From Leeuwenhoekiella blandensis MED217 (GTDB lineage: Bacteria; Bacteroidota; Bacteroidia; Flavobacteriales; Flavobacteriaceae): a stretch of DNA of 64,000 nucleotides. A program made the position numbers and the translations under genes. Positions 11,513-21,569 of this stretch are shown one piece after another (the first letter of the stretch is position 1; each line of letters begins with the position of its first letter). The stretch covers positions 289,849-353,848 of the forward strand of contig NZ_CH672395.1 of assembly GCF_000152985.1 (NCBI RefSeq), written 5' to 3'. Below the pieces are notes generated by a model. The model worked only from the letters and a program-made list of their open reading frames with translations, made no database searches and was not told where the DNA came from.

Positions 11513-12895
11513 ATGAAAAAACTATTGCTTTTTATTTTTGTTGCTTTATTTGGTAGGATCTCTTTTGCTCAGAGCATTATCGGTGACTGGTATGGTATTA
11601 TAAATAGTGAAAACAGCAGTATTCCTTTGATTTTTCATTTCTCTCAAAAGAACAATATCTATAGCGCTACTTTAGATAGTCCTTTACAACAATCCTTAGG
11701 TATTGATGTTACTACTATAGATTACAATGCAGGAAAATTACACTTGGTAGTTGCGAGACACGATTTACAATATAAAGCGGTATGGTCTGGGGGTAAATTG
11801 GTTGGTAATCTTACCCAAATGAATACGGATTATTTTTTAGTGCTAACTAAAGAATCGAAACAACTACAAGAGCCTAAGTCTACTTTTCCGTATTTAACTG
11901 AGGAAGTTCGCTTTCAAAATTCTCAAGCAGAAGTAAACTTAGCAGGTTTGCTGAGCTTACCAGAGGGTAGCGGTCCATTTCCTGCAGTACTCTTATTAGG
12001 AGGCAGTGGCCCAACAGACCGTGATAATACAATAAATAGCAATCATAAGATGTTTTTGGTGCTTGCAGATTATCTCACCAGAAAGGGAATAGCAGTTTTG
12101 CGCTACGATAAACGTGGTGTAGGTGCATCAACCGGAGATTTTAATGTAGCAGGATTACAGAATTTTGCTTCAGATGCCAAAGCTGCACTACATTACCTTC
12201 AAACACTTCAGGAGATCAATACAAATCAGATTGGCTTGATAGGCCATAGTGAAGGTGGACTTCTTGCCGCCATGCTTGCTGCATCATCTAAAGAAATAGA
12301 TTTTATAATAGCACTTGCAGCACCCGGTATCGATGGTGACACAAACTTTATATTGCAGAGGAAATTGATTTCAAAATCAAAAGGAATCTCAGAAAAGGAA
12401 TGGCTGGCAAAACTTGATTTTTTAGAACAGGTAGTAGGTGAAGTTAAAAGCGCTGAACGTCCAAAAGAATTAGAGCGGTCTTTAAAAGAGATTGTTGTTT
12501 CTTATTTAGAGCGTACAAAAAGAGAGATACCCTATGGAATGAGTACTGAAGATTATACAGCAATGCTGGTTGATCGATATACTCATCCTTATGTTCAGGA
12601 TTTAATTAAGATTGTTCCGAGGCAAAGCTTTAGACAAGTAACTTGTCCCGTATTGGCACTCAACGGAAGCAACGACCTGCAAGTTTCGGCAGCGCAGAAC
12701 TTGCCCGCTATTGAAGCGGCACTCAAATCCGGTGGAAATACGCAAGTCAGTATAAAAGAATTTGACGGACTCAACCACTTGTTTCAGGAAAGTGCAACCG
12801 GTGCGCCTTCAGAATATGGGGAAATCGAACAAACCATGGCACCCATCGTACTGGAAACGATAACGGACTGGATCCTGAAGCAAACGGAAGAATAA
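11513..12895 (+). CDS. Secreted alpha/beta hydrolase, paralogue copy 2
   Basis: This is a paralogue of the preceding hydrolase with the same layout: signal peptide ending SFAQ, GDWYG N-terminal beta domain, GHSEGG nucleophile elbow, and LNGSNDLQV/GLNHLF catalytic Asp and His. I chose the ATG at 11513 because it aligns with the N-terminus of the paralogue. The ATG at 11498 has an AGGAGGA sequence 13 bases before it and cannot be excluded. Positions 11513-12650 are AT-richer and diverged from copy 1, but 12656-12883 matches 11186-11413 with only about a dozen differences, an abrupt mosaic. The intact triad suggests the product is active. Confidence 0.87.
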   Translation: MKKLLLFIFVALFGRISFAQSIIGDWYGIINSENSSIPLIFHFSQKNNIYSATLDSPLQQSLGIDVTTIDYNAGKLHLVVARHDLQYKAVWSGGKLVGNLTQMNTDYFLVLTKESKQLQEPKSTFPYLTEEVRFQNSQAEVNLAGLLSLPEGSGPFPAVLLLGGSGPTDRDNTINSNHKMFLVLADYLTRKGIAVLRYDKRGVGASTGDFNVAGLQNFASDAKAALHYLQTLQEINTNQIGLIGHSEGGLLAAMLAASSKEIDFIIALAAPGIDGDTNFILQRKLISKSKGISEKEWLAKLDFLEQVVGEVKSAERPKELERSLKEIVVSYLERTKREIPYGMSTEDYTAMLVDRYTHPYVQDLIKIVPRQSFRQVTCPVLALNGSNDLQVSAAQNLPAIEAALKSGGNTQVSIKEFDGLNHLFQESATGAPSEYGEIEQTMAPIVLETITDWILKQTEE

Positions 12896-13893
12896 ACAGT
12901 CGGCAGTAGCAGTTTTTCAGTAACTTCTTAAAAAATACGAAAGTAGAAATACAAAATACGCTTTGCAGCGTCACTTCGAGTGATGCTTGAGCGCCGGAGC
13001 GCGAAAGGATTGTATCGAGAAGTCTCACTAGATGAGATGCTGAAACAAGTTCAGCATGACATTGTTTCCGAGCTGTCTTTCCTTATATTCCCGCGCTGCC
13101 TGTCCCAATGTCTATAGGGAATTGCATCGCGTGTTGGTTAAGCTTAAAACTAATAGGTTTTTCTTTTGAATTCGAATTTTAGCACCCTTCCTCCCGAAGC
13201 TTCGGGAGAAGGAAGGGAGTTAGCTTGTTGTGTGATCTCTCCTAACGTCGAGATGACTAGGCGCATTATACCCGAAGGGTTACACGAATTTAAACTTCCC
13301 TTGGTTCAGAATAGCTGCAAGGGCAGAGCCTTAGGAAATTAACTAATTTAAAAATAATAAAAGCTCCCCTCCTTTTTAAGGAGGGGAAAGCCCGCGCAGC
13401 TGGGCAGGGGTGGTTACCTTTTTTCTATCACAGGCGAAACCACCCCGTCTACAAGCTAGCGCTAAGGCGCATCTTGCAGCCACCCCTCCTCAAAAGAGGA
13501 GGGGAACGCTTATATTTAATACTTATGCTTGCTAAAGAAAAACAGCGACCGGAACAGATGAGATGCTGAAATGATTCTGATAGTTATCGGGAGAAAAAGT
13601 GAGTTAGCCTGTTGTGAGATCTCTCCTATCGTCGAGATGACTAGGCGCATCTATACCCGAAGGGTTACACGAATCTAAAATTCCTAAGCAAGGGGGTCTT
13701 TTCTTTTGTTACTTTTCTTTGGACAAGCAAAGAAAAGTAAAGGACACGTTTAGAAGAACATAATATCAAAATCGACACTAGGAGATTTATGAGTTTCACG
13801 AAATAAAAATATCATAAGCAAAGAAAAAGAACAGGCAAGCACAGGATAAAGAACCTTAATTCTTCTCGTATTTTGTTTCCTTATCTATTGCCT
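12896..13893. repeat. One-kilobase repeat region upstream of GH43
   Basis: No gene is supported. Positions 12972-13076 are a unit (CACTTCGAGTG, GAGCGCCGGAGCGCG, ATCGAGAAGTC, TTCAGCATGACA) that recurs at 15581-15684 and 18639-18742 and in reverse in 30236-30297 and 31638-31695. Positions 13219-13592 recur at 15996-16371 as a near-identical direct repeat bracketing the GH43 gene. A CTCCCGAAGCTTCGGGAG palindrome lies near 13186-13209. Positions 13680-13742 carry the TTGGACAAGCAAAGAAAAG module also found in most other gaps. Putative proteins here containing HAELVSAS are translated repeat, not genes. Confidence 0.8.
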
Positions 13894-15480
13894 ATGAAAC
13901 CCTTTAGCCTTGCTTTTCTTTTAGCTTTTGCTGTGTTTTCCTGTACCTCACGGGCGCAGGAACTTAAGATCACGAACGACCGTTTTTGGAATACCGTAGA
14001 CGGCGAACCCATCTATTCGCAGGGTGGGGGCATTTTTCAGTTTCCTGATCCGCAAAGCGGAATTCCTAAATACTACTGGTATGGGGTGCATTATAAAGAA
14101 GCTGAAACCTACCGCAACGATCCGTCTAAAACCTTAGAGCGTAACCATTTTGAAGGGGTAACCTGTTACACTTCTACCGATCTGGTGAACTGGAAATTTG
14201 AGAAACACGTGCTTACCAAAGAAGCGGTGAACTATGAAGAACGCCCTACCTGGCTGGGGCGTATGGGCGTGGCCTATATCGAGGCACTTAAGCAGTATGC
14301 CCTATTGATCCAACACGGAAAAAATGTGATGATCGCCTTGGCTGATTCGCCTTTGGGGGATTTTAAAGTACATAGACATATTGATATGACCTCGCGTATT
14401 GGGACGCCCAATACAGGGGACCAAACCGTCTTTACAGATCCCGATACCGGAAAATCCTACCTCGTATATTCCTACGGGCGTGGGCGAAACAAGATCTATA
14501 TTTCAGAGATCGGCGTGCGCGACGGCAAGGTAGATTTGCTTGAAGTGCACGAGATCTTTAGAGGTGCCAGCCGCGAGGGCAATTGTATGTTTAAATACAA
14601 GGGCAAGTACTATATGGCGGCTTCCAACATCTACGGTTGGGATGGTTCTTTTGCCTATTACCTCGTCGCCGATACTATCTTTGGTCCGTATAAACCCACT
14701 AATGAGATGCAGGTGATGCCGGGCAGCGAACAAGACTATGCGCACATCTCGCAAACCGGATTTTTTTATACTGTGCGCGGAAGCGAACAAGAAACCGTAC
14801 TCTTTTGCGGAGACCGCTGGGCAGAGTTCGCCGGTAACGGACTCGGCTACAACCAGTGGGTGCCTTTGTCGTTTGATGGGGAAACACCGTATTTCAATTC
14901 GTTACACAGCTGGAAGCTCAACGAAGCCACCGGAACCTGGAGCGTCGCAGCCGATAACAATTACATCAAGAACCCGAGTTTTGAAGCCGACCGTCGCCAC
15001 ATTCCCAGTAACAACAAACCCGTGCAGGAACAGCTGTTGGGTTGGCATACCGAGATCCTGCAAGGGAATCCCATTTCCACCACCGATCCCGATTCACCTG
15101 TACTGAATCACTTCAACACCCAAAACGACCGCCAGCATGTGATCGGAGAAAAGAGTTTACACATCAGCGATCAAGTGCCTTTTGAACGCCGTATCACCCA
15201 AGAACTAAGCAGTACGCCCTATGTAAGTTTACCTGACGGAAAGTATCGCCTTTCCGCCACCGTCAAAAACACCACCGGATTTGAAGAACTAAACCTTTAT
15301 GCCCAAAGCGGTACCCAAACGTTTGAAACTAGCTTCACCACCTCAAACCCCGAATGGACCAGCATCACCATAGATGAAGTTTCCGTAGTCAACGGTAAGC
15401 TTACTGTAGGTATTTATGCTAAAGGAGCTGCCGGTGCAACGGCTTGGGTTGATGATGTGCGTTTTGAGCTATTAGACTAG
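13894..15480 (+). CDS. GH43-like glycosidase with C-terminal carbohydrate-binding domain
   Basis: The protein is about 528 aa from the ATG at 13894, chosen because the signal sequence (AVFSCTSRAQ) starts there; the earlier ATG adds seven residues. The N-terminal part (about 20-330) looks like a five-bladed propeller of the GH43 type: PIYSQGGGIFQF and YYWYGVHY near the start, TGDQTVFTDPDTG in the middle, and GNCMFKYKGKYYM. The SQGGG/YYWYG opening resembles exo-beta-1,3-galactanase-like subfamilies. The C-terminal part (about 345-528) opens NYIKNPSFEAD and looks like a jelly-roll binding module. Exact specificity (galactan versus arabinan/xylan) is open. Near-identical direct repeats flank the gene. 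Confidence 0.75.
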   Translation: MKPFSLAFLLAFAVFSCTSRAQELKITNDRFWNTVDGEPIYSQGGGIFQFPDPQSGIPKYYWYGVHYKEAETYRNDPSKTLERNHFEGVTCYTSTDLVNWKFEKHVLTKEAVNYEERPTWLGRMGVAYIEALKQYALLIQHGKNVMIALADSPLGDFKVHRHIDMTSRIGTPNTGDQTVFTDPDTGKSYLVYSYGRGRNKIYISEIGVRDGKVDLLEVHEIFRGASREGNCMFKYKGKYYMAASNIYGWDGSFAYYLVADTIFGPYKPTNEMQVMPGSEQDYAHISQTGFFYTVRGSEQETVLFCGDRWAEFAGNGLGYNQWVPLSFDGETPYFNSLHSWKLNEATGTWSVAADNNYIKNPSFEADRRHIPSNNKPVQEQLLGWHTEILQGNPISTTDPDSPVLNHFNTQNDRQHVIGEKSLHISDQVPFERRITQELSSTPYVSLPDGKYRLSATVKNTTGFEELNLYAQSGTQTFETSFTTSNPEWTSITIDEVSVVNGKLTVGIYAKGAAGATAWVDDVRFELLD

Positions 15481-17001
15481 AGCTGATAGACGGGAGACAA
15501 AAGAGAATAGAATAAAGCGTAAAGACAGTGTTGAAATACGAAAGTACAAAGTAAGAAGTAAAAAATACGCTTCGCTCTGTCACTTCGAGTGATGCTTGAG
15601 CGCCGGAGCGCGAAAGGATTGTATCGAGAAGTCTCACTAGATGAGATGCTGAAACAAGTTCAGCATGACATTGTTTTCGAGCTGCCTGTCCCAATATCCA
15701 TGTTTCCGCGCTGCCTGTCCCAATGCATATAGGGAATTGCATCGCGTGTTGGTTAAGCTTAAAACTAATAGGTTTTTCTTTTGAATTCGAATTTTAGCAC
15801 CCTTCCTTCGAAGGAAGGGTTGGGGATGGATGTTTTCAGACGAAATCTTAACATCCCTCTAAATCTCCCTTCAAAGGGAGACTTGGCTTTATTGATGGGT
15901 GTTGAAACAGACAGTCATTTCAACCATCGGGAGAAATCGCATCTTTTATCCCTCATCCCCGGCCCTTCTCCTCCCGAAGCTTCGGGAGAGAAGGGAGTTA
16001 GCTTGTTGTGTGATCTCTCCTAACGTCGAGATGACTAGGCGCATTCATACCCGAAGGGTTACACGAATTTAAACTTCCCTTGGTTCAGAATAGCTGCAAG
16101 GGCAGAGCCTTAGGAAATTAACTAATTTAAAAATAATAAAAGCTCCCCTCCTTTTTAAGGAGGGGAAAGCCCGCGCAGCTGGGCAGGGGTGGTTACCTTT
16201 TTTCTATCACAGGCGAAACCACCCCGTCTACAAGCTAGCGCTAAGGCGCATCTTGCAGCCACCCCTCCTCAAAAGAGGAGGGGAACGCTTATATTTAATA
16301 CTTATGCTTGCTAAAGAAAAACAGCGACCGGAACAGATGAGATGCTGAAACGATTCTGATAGTTATCGGGAAAGAAGGGAGTTAGCTTGTTGTGTGATCT
16401 CTCCTAACGTCGAGATGACTAGGCGCATTCATACCCGAAGAGTTTCTCATTCTTTTTCTTCAGTATAGCAATGAGGCTCCGTTAAGAATTTTTGAAGCCT
16501 TGGAGAAAATTTAGGAGCCTTATTGCGGTTTTCGCCCTAAGGCGAAAAATACCTAAGAAAAAGGGTCTTTTCTTTTGTGTAGCCTGTCCTGAGCGATAGT
16601 CGAAGGATTTCTTTGGACAAGCAAAGAAAATGAATGAACATGGTTAGAAGAACATAATATCAAAATCGACGCAGGAGATTCAAGAGTTTCCATTAAATAG
16701 AAATCGCGCGATTGTATCGCGTGATAGTTTGATCTTAAACGTACAGGTTTGTTTTGTAATTACTTTCAAAAGCAGGAAGTCATTTCAACCATATCAGGAA
16801 ATCACAGGTGTTGTGCTATGTAGCTGCTAGTCGAATTAGTACTAGCAAATCGACGCTAGGAAGTTCACGAGTTCCCATAAAATAGAAATCACGCGAGTAA
16901 AGAAAATGAACAGAACATCATTAAAAGCAAAATAGGTATTTCAAAAAAGAATCCTATTTTTAAACCACGCGAGAGACCAACCGCGATTTAAATACGCTTT
17001 T
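15481..17001. repeat. 1.5-kb repeat region between GH43 and sulfatase
   Basis: No gene is supported. It contains the 15581-15684 unit, a stretch at 15709-15804 matching 13091-13188, the 15996-16371 copy of 13219-13592, and 16447-16632, which recurs as 18952-19135 beyond the sulfatase gene. Hairpins include CCTTCCTTCGAAGGAAGG near 15801-15818, a CTCCCGAAGCTTCGGGAG palindrome near 15971-15988 and a TTTTCGCCCTAAGGCGAAAA hairpin near 16528-16548. Positions 16633-17001 are AT-rich with short repeat fragments and the sulfatase leader. Confidence 0.8.
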
Positions 17002-18393
17002 ATGAAACGTTTACTGCTGCCTGTACTTACGGGCTTGGGTCTCTTTTGCTCGTGTGCCGAACCGCAACCGGTTCAAAAACCTAATGTGATTGTACTGTTT
17101 ATTGACGATATGGGGTGGGGCGACTTCTCCTGTTTTGGCAATACCGATGCGCAAACGCCCAACATCGACCGGATGGCGGAGCAAGGCATCAGCTTTGAAC
17201 AGTTTTATGTCAATTCGCCTATTTGTTCGCCTTCGCGGGTGGCCATCTCCACAGGCACTTACCCACAGCGGTGGGACATCACTTCGTTCTTGGCCCACCG
17301 GGAATATAATGAAGAACGCGGACTCGCACAGTGGCTCGATCCCGAAGCGCCAATGCTGGCACGCAGCCTGCAACAGCACGGGTATGCTACGGGACATTTT
17401 GGAAAATGGCATATGGGCGGGCAACGCGATGTGACCGAAGCGCCGGCCATCACCCAATACGGTTTTGATGCATCCCTTACCAATTTTGAAGGTATGGGCC
17501 CCAAGCTGCTACCACTTACCAAAGATGAGAACGGCACCATAGGTCGCATTTGGGCAGATGCCGAAATTTTGGGCGGACCGGTCACCTGGATGCAGCGCTC
17601 GGAGATCACCACAGGCTTTGTAGATAAAGCTTTGGAGTTTATGAAAGCCAGCCAAACCAAAGACCAACCTTTCTACGTCAACATCTGGCCCGATGATGTG
17701 CACAGCCCATACTGGCCGCCGTATGAAGAATATGGAGTGGCAAAAGAACAAGGCAAACGCGGCTTGTACCTGGCGGTGCTCGAAGCTTTAGACCAACAGG
17801 TAGGCAAGCTTTTTGACTACATTCAAAACGATGAACAACTCAGAAACAATACGCTGGTATTGATCTGTTCGGATAACGGACCCGAAAAAGGTGCGGGGCG
17901 TGCGGGCGGACTCAAAGGCTATAAGACGCATTTGTATGAGGGAGGCATTCGCTCGTCGCTCATCGTCTGGGGACCCGGTCTTATCGCTCCCGAAGCGGTG
18001 GGTACCCGAAATGCAAGCTCGGTGTTTTCGGCGATCGATCTGGTGCCGACTATATTAGAAGTTACCGGTACTCCCGTAGCCGACAGCATCACCTACGACG
18101 GCGAGGCACTTACCGAAACCTTACTAGGAAAAACACAGGCTTCCCGAACAGCGCCTATTTTTTACAGCCGTCCGCCGGATCGTAAAAACTACTACGGCTT
18201 TACCGAACTACCCGATCTGGCGATGCGTGACGGAGCCTATAAACTCTTATGCGATTACGACGGCAGCCGTCCCGAACTCTACAACCTCGAGACCGACGCC
18301 GCTGAAACAACAAACCTCGCCACCGCACAACCCGACCGCACTGCTGCCATGACGCAGAAGTTGTTGAAGTGGTATGCTGAGGTACAGGAGTAG
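17002..18393 (+). CDS. Arylsulfatase-type (S1) sulfatase lipoprotein
   Basis: This 463-aa protein has a hydrophobic leader ending in cysteines (CSCAEPQ), so it is probably a lipoprotein. It carries the sulfatase signature: metal ligands in FIDDMGWG (Asp35/36), the formylglycine motif CSPSR with Cys75, GHFGKWHMG, and the C-terminal metal site SDNGPEKG. S1 sulfatases remove sulfate esters from glycans after a maturase converts the Cys to formylglycine. No maturase is visible in the window. A sulfated algal or animal glycan as target fits the neighbouring glycosidases, but the subfamily cannot be fixed by eye. The gene lies between two 185-bp direct repeats. Confidence 0.92.
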   Translation: MKRLLLPVLTGLGLFCSCAEPQPVQKPNVIVLFIDDMGWGDFSCFGNTDAQTPNIDRMAEQGISFEQFYVNSPICSPSRVAISTGTYPQRWDITSFLAHREYNEERGLAQWLDPEAPMLARSLQQHGYATGHFGKWHMGGQRDVTEAPAITQYGFDASLTNFEGMGPKLLPLTKDENGTIGRIWADAEILGGPVTWMQRSEITTGFVDKALEFMKASQTKDQPFYVNIWPDDVHSPYWPPYEEYGVAKEQGKRGLYLAVLEALDQQVGKLFDYIQNDEQLRNNTLVLICSDNGPEKGAGRAGGLKGYKTHLYEGGIRSSLIVWGPGLIAPEAVGTRNASSVFSAIDLVPTILEVTGTPVADSITYDGEALTETLLGKTQASRTAPIFYSRPPDRKNYYGFTELPDLAMRDGAYKLLCDYDGSRPELYNLETDAAETTNLATAQPDRTAAMTQKLLKWYAEVQE

Positions 18394-19522
18394 GTTTTTA
18401 GACATGAGATTTTAGATTTGAGACGTTAGAATAAAGAGAAAAGAGAAAAGACGTTTTGAAAATACGAAAGTAGAAATCGGAAAAACAGTGGGCAGTAGCA
18501 GTTTTCAGTCTTCAGTTTGTGGTAGATAGACTTGAGATTTTAGACTTGAGACAAAAGAGAATAGAACAAAGCGTAAAGACAGTGTGATATACGAAAGTAC
18601 AAAGTAAGAAATACAAAATACGAAATACAACGCCCTGTCACTTCGAGTGATGCTTGAGCGCCGGAGCGCGAAAGGATTGTATCGAGAAGTCTCACTAGAT
18701 GAGATGCTGAAACAAGTTCAGATGACATTGTTTTCGAGCTGTCTTTCCTTATGTTCCCGCGCTGCCTGTCCCAATGCATATAGGGAATTGCATCGCGTGT
18801 TGGTTAAGCTTAAAACTAATAGGTTTGTCTTTTGAGTTCGAATATTAGCGCCCTTCCTCCCGAAGCTTCGGGAGAGAAGGGAGTTAGCCTGTTGTGTGAT
18901 CTCTCCTAATGTCGAGATGACTAGGCGCATTCATACCCGAAGGGTTTCCGCTTCTTTTTCTTCAGTATAGCGAGAAGGCTCCGTTAAGAATTTTTGAAGC
19001 CTTGGAGAAAATTTAGGAGCCCTATTGCGGTTTTCGCCCTAAGGCGAAAAATACCTAAGAAAAAGGGTCTTTTCTTTTGTGTAGCCTGTCCTGAGCGATA
19101 GTCGAAGGATTTCTTTGGACAAGCAAAGAAAATGAACATAACATGACTCTAAGTCACAATCATAAAAACTAAAAAAATCAATAAAAACACACCTTAACCC
19201 TCACATTACTCCTACCAATACCCACCTCCAAAAACACCTGCTTTATTCAAAAAACAACAAGTAAAAACCTTGTGTTTTAAAAGCAAAAAACAAAGGTTTG
19301 GATAGGGTTTTGTTCGGTTGTCCTTCGGGTCTCCTTCGGTACTGGTTCGGTAAAAGGGGGTGTTTACCGAACAACACCCGAACAACACTGGGAGAACACC
19401 CGAACAAAGGGGCTTTTGAGGCTATACTATAACTCAAAATAATAAAATTAAAGGGTTGGAACACCTAAAACACATAAATTGAATATCTTGTAATTCAAGA
19501 ACCCAAGCTTTAAACCCGCGTT
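18394..19522. repeat. Repeat region with CCGAAC iteron-like cluster
   Basis: No gene is supported. Positions 18639-18742 are another copy of the CACTTCGAGTG unit, a CTCCCGAAGCTTCGGGAG palindrome lies at about 18857-18874, and 18952-19135 repeats 16447-16632. Positions 19309-19410 are different in character: four inverted (19311-19351) and three direct (19364-19407) copies of an ACC(C)GAA(C/G) motif arranged head-to-head around a short GGGGG spacer. A 73-aa minus-strand frame over this cluster is just translated repeat. Confidence 0.7.
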
Positions 19523-20107
19523 ATGCCCAAGCTAACCAACAGGCCTTACTTTAAAGGCAAGACCGTATTTATCGTTTCGCTGCTGGTGATCGGGGTAACG
19601 GCCTTGACGGTTTGGTTAACCGGGATCCAGTATCACCGAGCGCTTACGACCAACTTTTACCTTGCTCTAGGGGTCATTGGGAGTATCTTGTTTGTATTTA
19701 TGAGCTACGGACTCTACAAAGGCGTGGGGCTCAAAGATGATTTCCCTAAATACCGTAGCTATAAAACCGGTACGTTTATGGAGTATGACGCTGTGGGCAG
19801 GTTTAAAATGCCTGATACTGATGTGGGAGATGGCCTGGCAGGCGTGGTGCTGAGTATCCTGCTCTGGGTGGTTATGGGCATCGTGTTTCTCTTGCTGTTG
19901 CTCTTTTTAGAAGTGCTCTTTTGGTTTTCGCTATTCATCCTGATTATGATGCTGTATTGGGTGTTTTTTAGCGCCTTAAAACAGGTGTTTAACAAAGCTG
20001 AGCAAACCCGTGGCAACCTCTTTTTAGCACTGACCTATGCCTTGGGTTATACGCTGCTATATACCGGATGGCTCTTTGGGATCGTGTTTTTAAGTACTGT
20101 AATTTAG
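19523..20107 (+). CDS. Polytopic membrane protein of unknown function
   Basis: This 194-aa protein has four or five strongly hydrophobic segments (about residues 13-31, 41-64, 110-150 probably two passes, and 167-192) separated by a short soluble loop with FPKYRSYKTGTFMEYDAVG. I recognise no family. It has good codon structure and is not AT-rich, unlike the methyltransferase cassette that follows, so the two are probably not related in origin. A hairpin after its stop (20113-20132) likely terminates it. Confidence 0.65.
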   Translation: MPKLTNRPYFKGKTVFIVSLLVIGVTALTVWLTGIQYHRALTTNFYLALGVIGSILFVFMSYGLYKGVGLKDDFPKYRSYKTGTFMEYDAVGRFKMPDTDVGDGLAGVVLSILLWVVMGIVFLLLLLFLEVLFWFSLFILIMMLYWVFFSALKQVFNKAEQTRGNLFLALTYALGYTLLYTGWLFGIVFLSTVI

Positions 20108-20112
20108 AAGAG

Positions 20113-20133
20113 AAGGGGGTGTTTTCCCCCTTT
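20113..20133 (+). terminator. Hairpin terminator after membrane protein gene
   Basis: AAGGGGG and CCCCCTT arms flank a TGTTTT loop and run into TTTATG, six bases beyond the stop codon. It would insulate the cassette downstream from read-through. Confidence 0.6.
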
Positions 20134-20336
20134 ATGTGTATAAACTACAAGTATTTACGGGATTCTGTAGAGTACAATTATATTTTGTTTATAAATTGAC
20201 TAAAAATATGACTACTTACGGAAGATTTTAAACCATTTCAAATAAGTACTTTCGTATTATTTTCATAATTTTTAAAAGTTAAGGGGTGTTACCCGTAGAT
20301 TTTCAGGTCTGTTGGGTAAATCCATATTAATATAGA

Positions 20337-21569
20337 ATGAGGCAACTAAACTTTATAGATCTTTTTTCGGGGGCTGGGGGGCTTTCAGAAGGTTTCATTA
20401 ATGCTGGATTTGAGCCTATTGCTCATGTCGAAATAGATGCTAAAGCCTGCGAAACTTTAGAGACTAGGCTTATATATCATAAATTAAAATCAGAAGATAA
20501 ACTAAAGGATTACTATAAGTACATATTAGGGGATATTTCGCGGAGTGACTTTTTAGAAAAAAATAGTTCTTCGACTATTTCAAATTCGGTGATAAATACC
20601 GCAATTGGAGGTGATAATAACAAAGTGATATTTGCAAAAATAGACAACCTCGTTAAGGGCAAGCCGGTTGACTTAATTGTTGGAGGACCTCCTTGTCAAG
20701 CTTACTCGTTAGTTGGACGCTCTCGGGATAAAAATAAGATGAAGGATGACCCAAGGAATTTTTTATACAAGGAATACGCCAAATTCTTAAAAAAGTATCA
20801 ACCAAAAGTGTTTGTTTTTGAAAATGTTATGGGGTTGATTACTGCGGAAAGCGGTAGCTATTTTAAAAATATGCAAGCTTATTTTAAGCGCATAGGTTAT
20901 GAGTTAGATTATACCATTCAAAAATCTGAACATTTTGGTGTTTTACAGAAAAGAAGAAGGATTATCCTAATAGGATGGCAAAAGGGTTTTAGCTTTCAAT
21001 ATCCGTCTTTTACAAAGGTTAAGGAAAAGTATACTTTAGATCAGATACTCTCAGATTTAAAAAAGCTTAAACCGGGAGAACAAAATAATGTTACAAAATA
21101 TACGGGGCAGATTACGCCGTATTTAGAGAAGTATGAGTTAAGAAACGGGGTTGACTTTGTGACGCAACATATCGCAAGGCCTCATAATGAACGGGATTTA
21201 AAAATATATAAGATCGCCATAAACAAATGGCTAAAAGAATCTGAACGCCTAAAATACCCTGATCTACCTTCTAAACTCAAAACCCATAAAAATGAAAAAG
21301 CATTTGTAGATCGTTTTAAAGTAGTTGATATAAAAGGATTGTCACATACTATGGTTGCACATATTGCAAAAGATGGACATCATTATATCTACCCAGATAC
21401 AAAGCAAGTTCGATCTATATCAGTTCGTGAAGCTGCTCGAATTCAATCTTTCCCTGATGACTATTATTTTGAGGGAGGAAGAACTGCTGCTTTTAGACAA
21501 ATTGGGAATGCTGTTCCACCTTTAATGGCAAAAAAAATTGCTAATAAAATTAAAAAACAGCTTCAATGA
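20337..21569 (+). CDS. C5 DNA cytosine methyltransferase
   Basis: This 410-aa enzyme transfers a methyl group from S-adenosylmethionine to C5 of cytosine in a specific DNA site. Ordered motifs are clear: I (DLFSGAGGLSEGF, residues 8-20), IV (GGPPCQAYS, catalytic Cys120), VI (FVFENVMGL), VIII (QKRRRIILIGW) and IX-X (SVREAARIQSFPDDYYF, RQIGNAVPPLMA) at the C-terminus. The target-recognition region between VIII and IX is short to medium, and the site cannot be predicted. The stop overlaps the next ATG (ATGA), so it is the first gene of a tightly coupled cassette. The DNA is markedly AT-rich against its neighbours, which points to horizontal acquisition. No cognate restriction nuclease is adjacent. 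Confidence 0.95.
   Translation: MRQLNFIDLFSGAGGLSEGFINAGFEPIAHVEIDAKACETLETRLIYHKLKSEDKLKDYYKYILGDISRSDFLEKNSSSTISNSVINTAIGGDNNKVIFAKIDNLVKGKPVDLIVGGPPCQAYSLVGRSRDKNKMKDDPRNFLYKEYAKFLKKYQPKVFVFENVMGLITAESGSYFKNMQAYFKRIGYELDYTIQKSEHFGVLQKRRRIILIGWQKGFSFQYPSFTKVKEKYTLDQILSDLKKLKPGEQNNVTKYTGQITPYLEKYELRNGVDFVTQHIARPHNERDLKIYKIAINKWLKESERLKYPDLPSKLKTHKNEKAFVDRFKVVDIKGLSHTMVAHIAKDGHHYIYPDTKQVRSISVREAARIQSFPDDYYFEGGRTAAFRQIGNAVPPLMAKKIANKIKKQLQ

Noticed and set aside
15419-15742. Frames encoding HAELVSAS-type peptides (also near 12771-13028 and 18540-18779)
   Set aside because: They are translations of the interspersed CACTTCGAGTG/TTCAGCATGACA repeat and occur wherever it does, with no leader or conserved full-length product.
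19243-19464. 73-aa minus-strand frame over the CCGAAC cluster
   Set aside because: It is a translation of the iteron-like repeat with no start context. The DNA pattern explains it.
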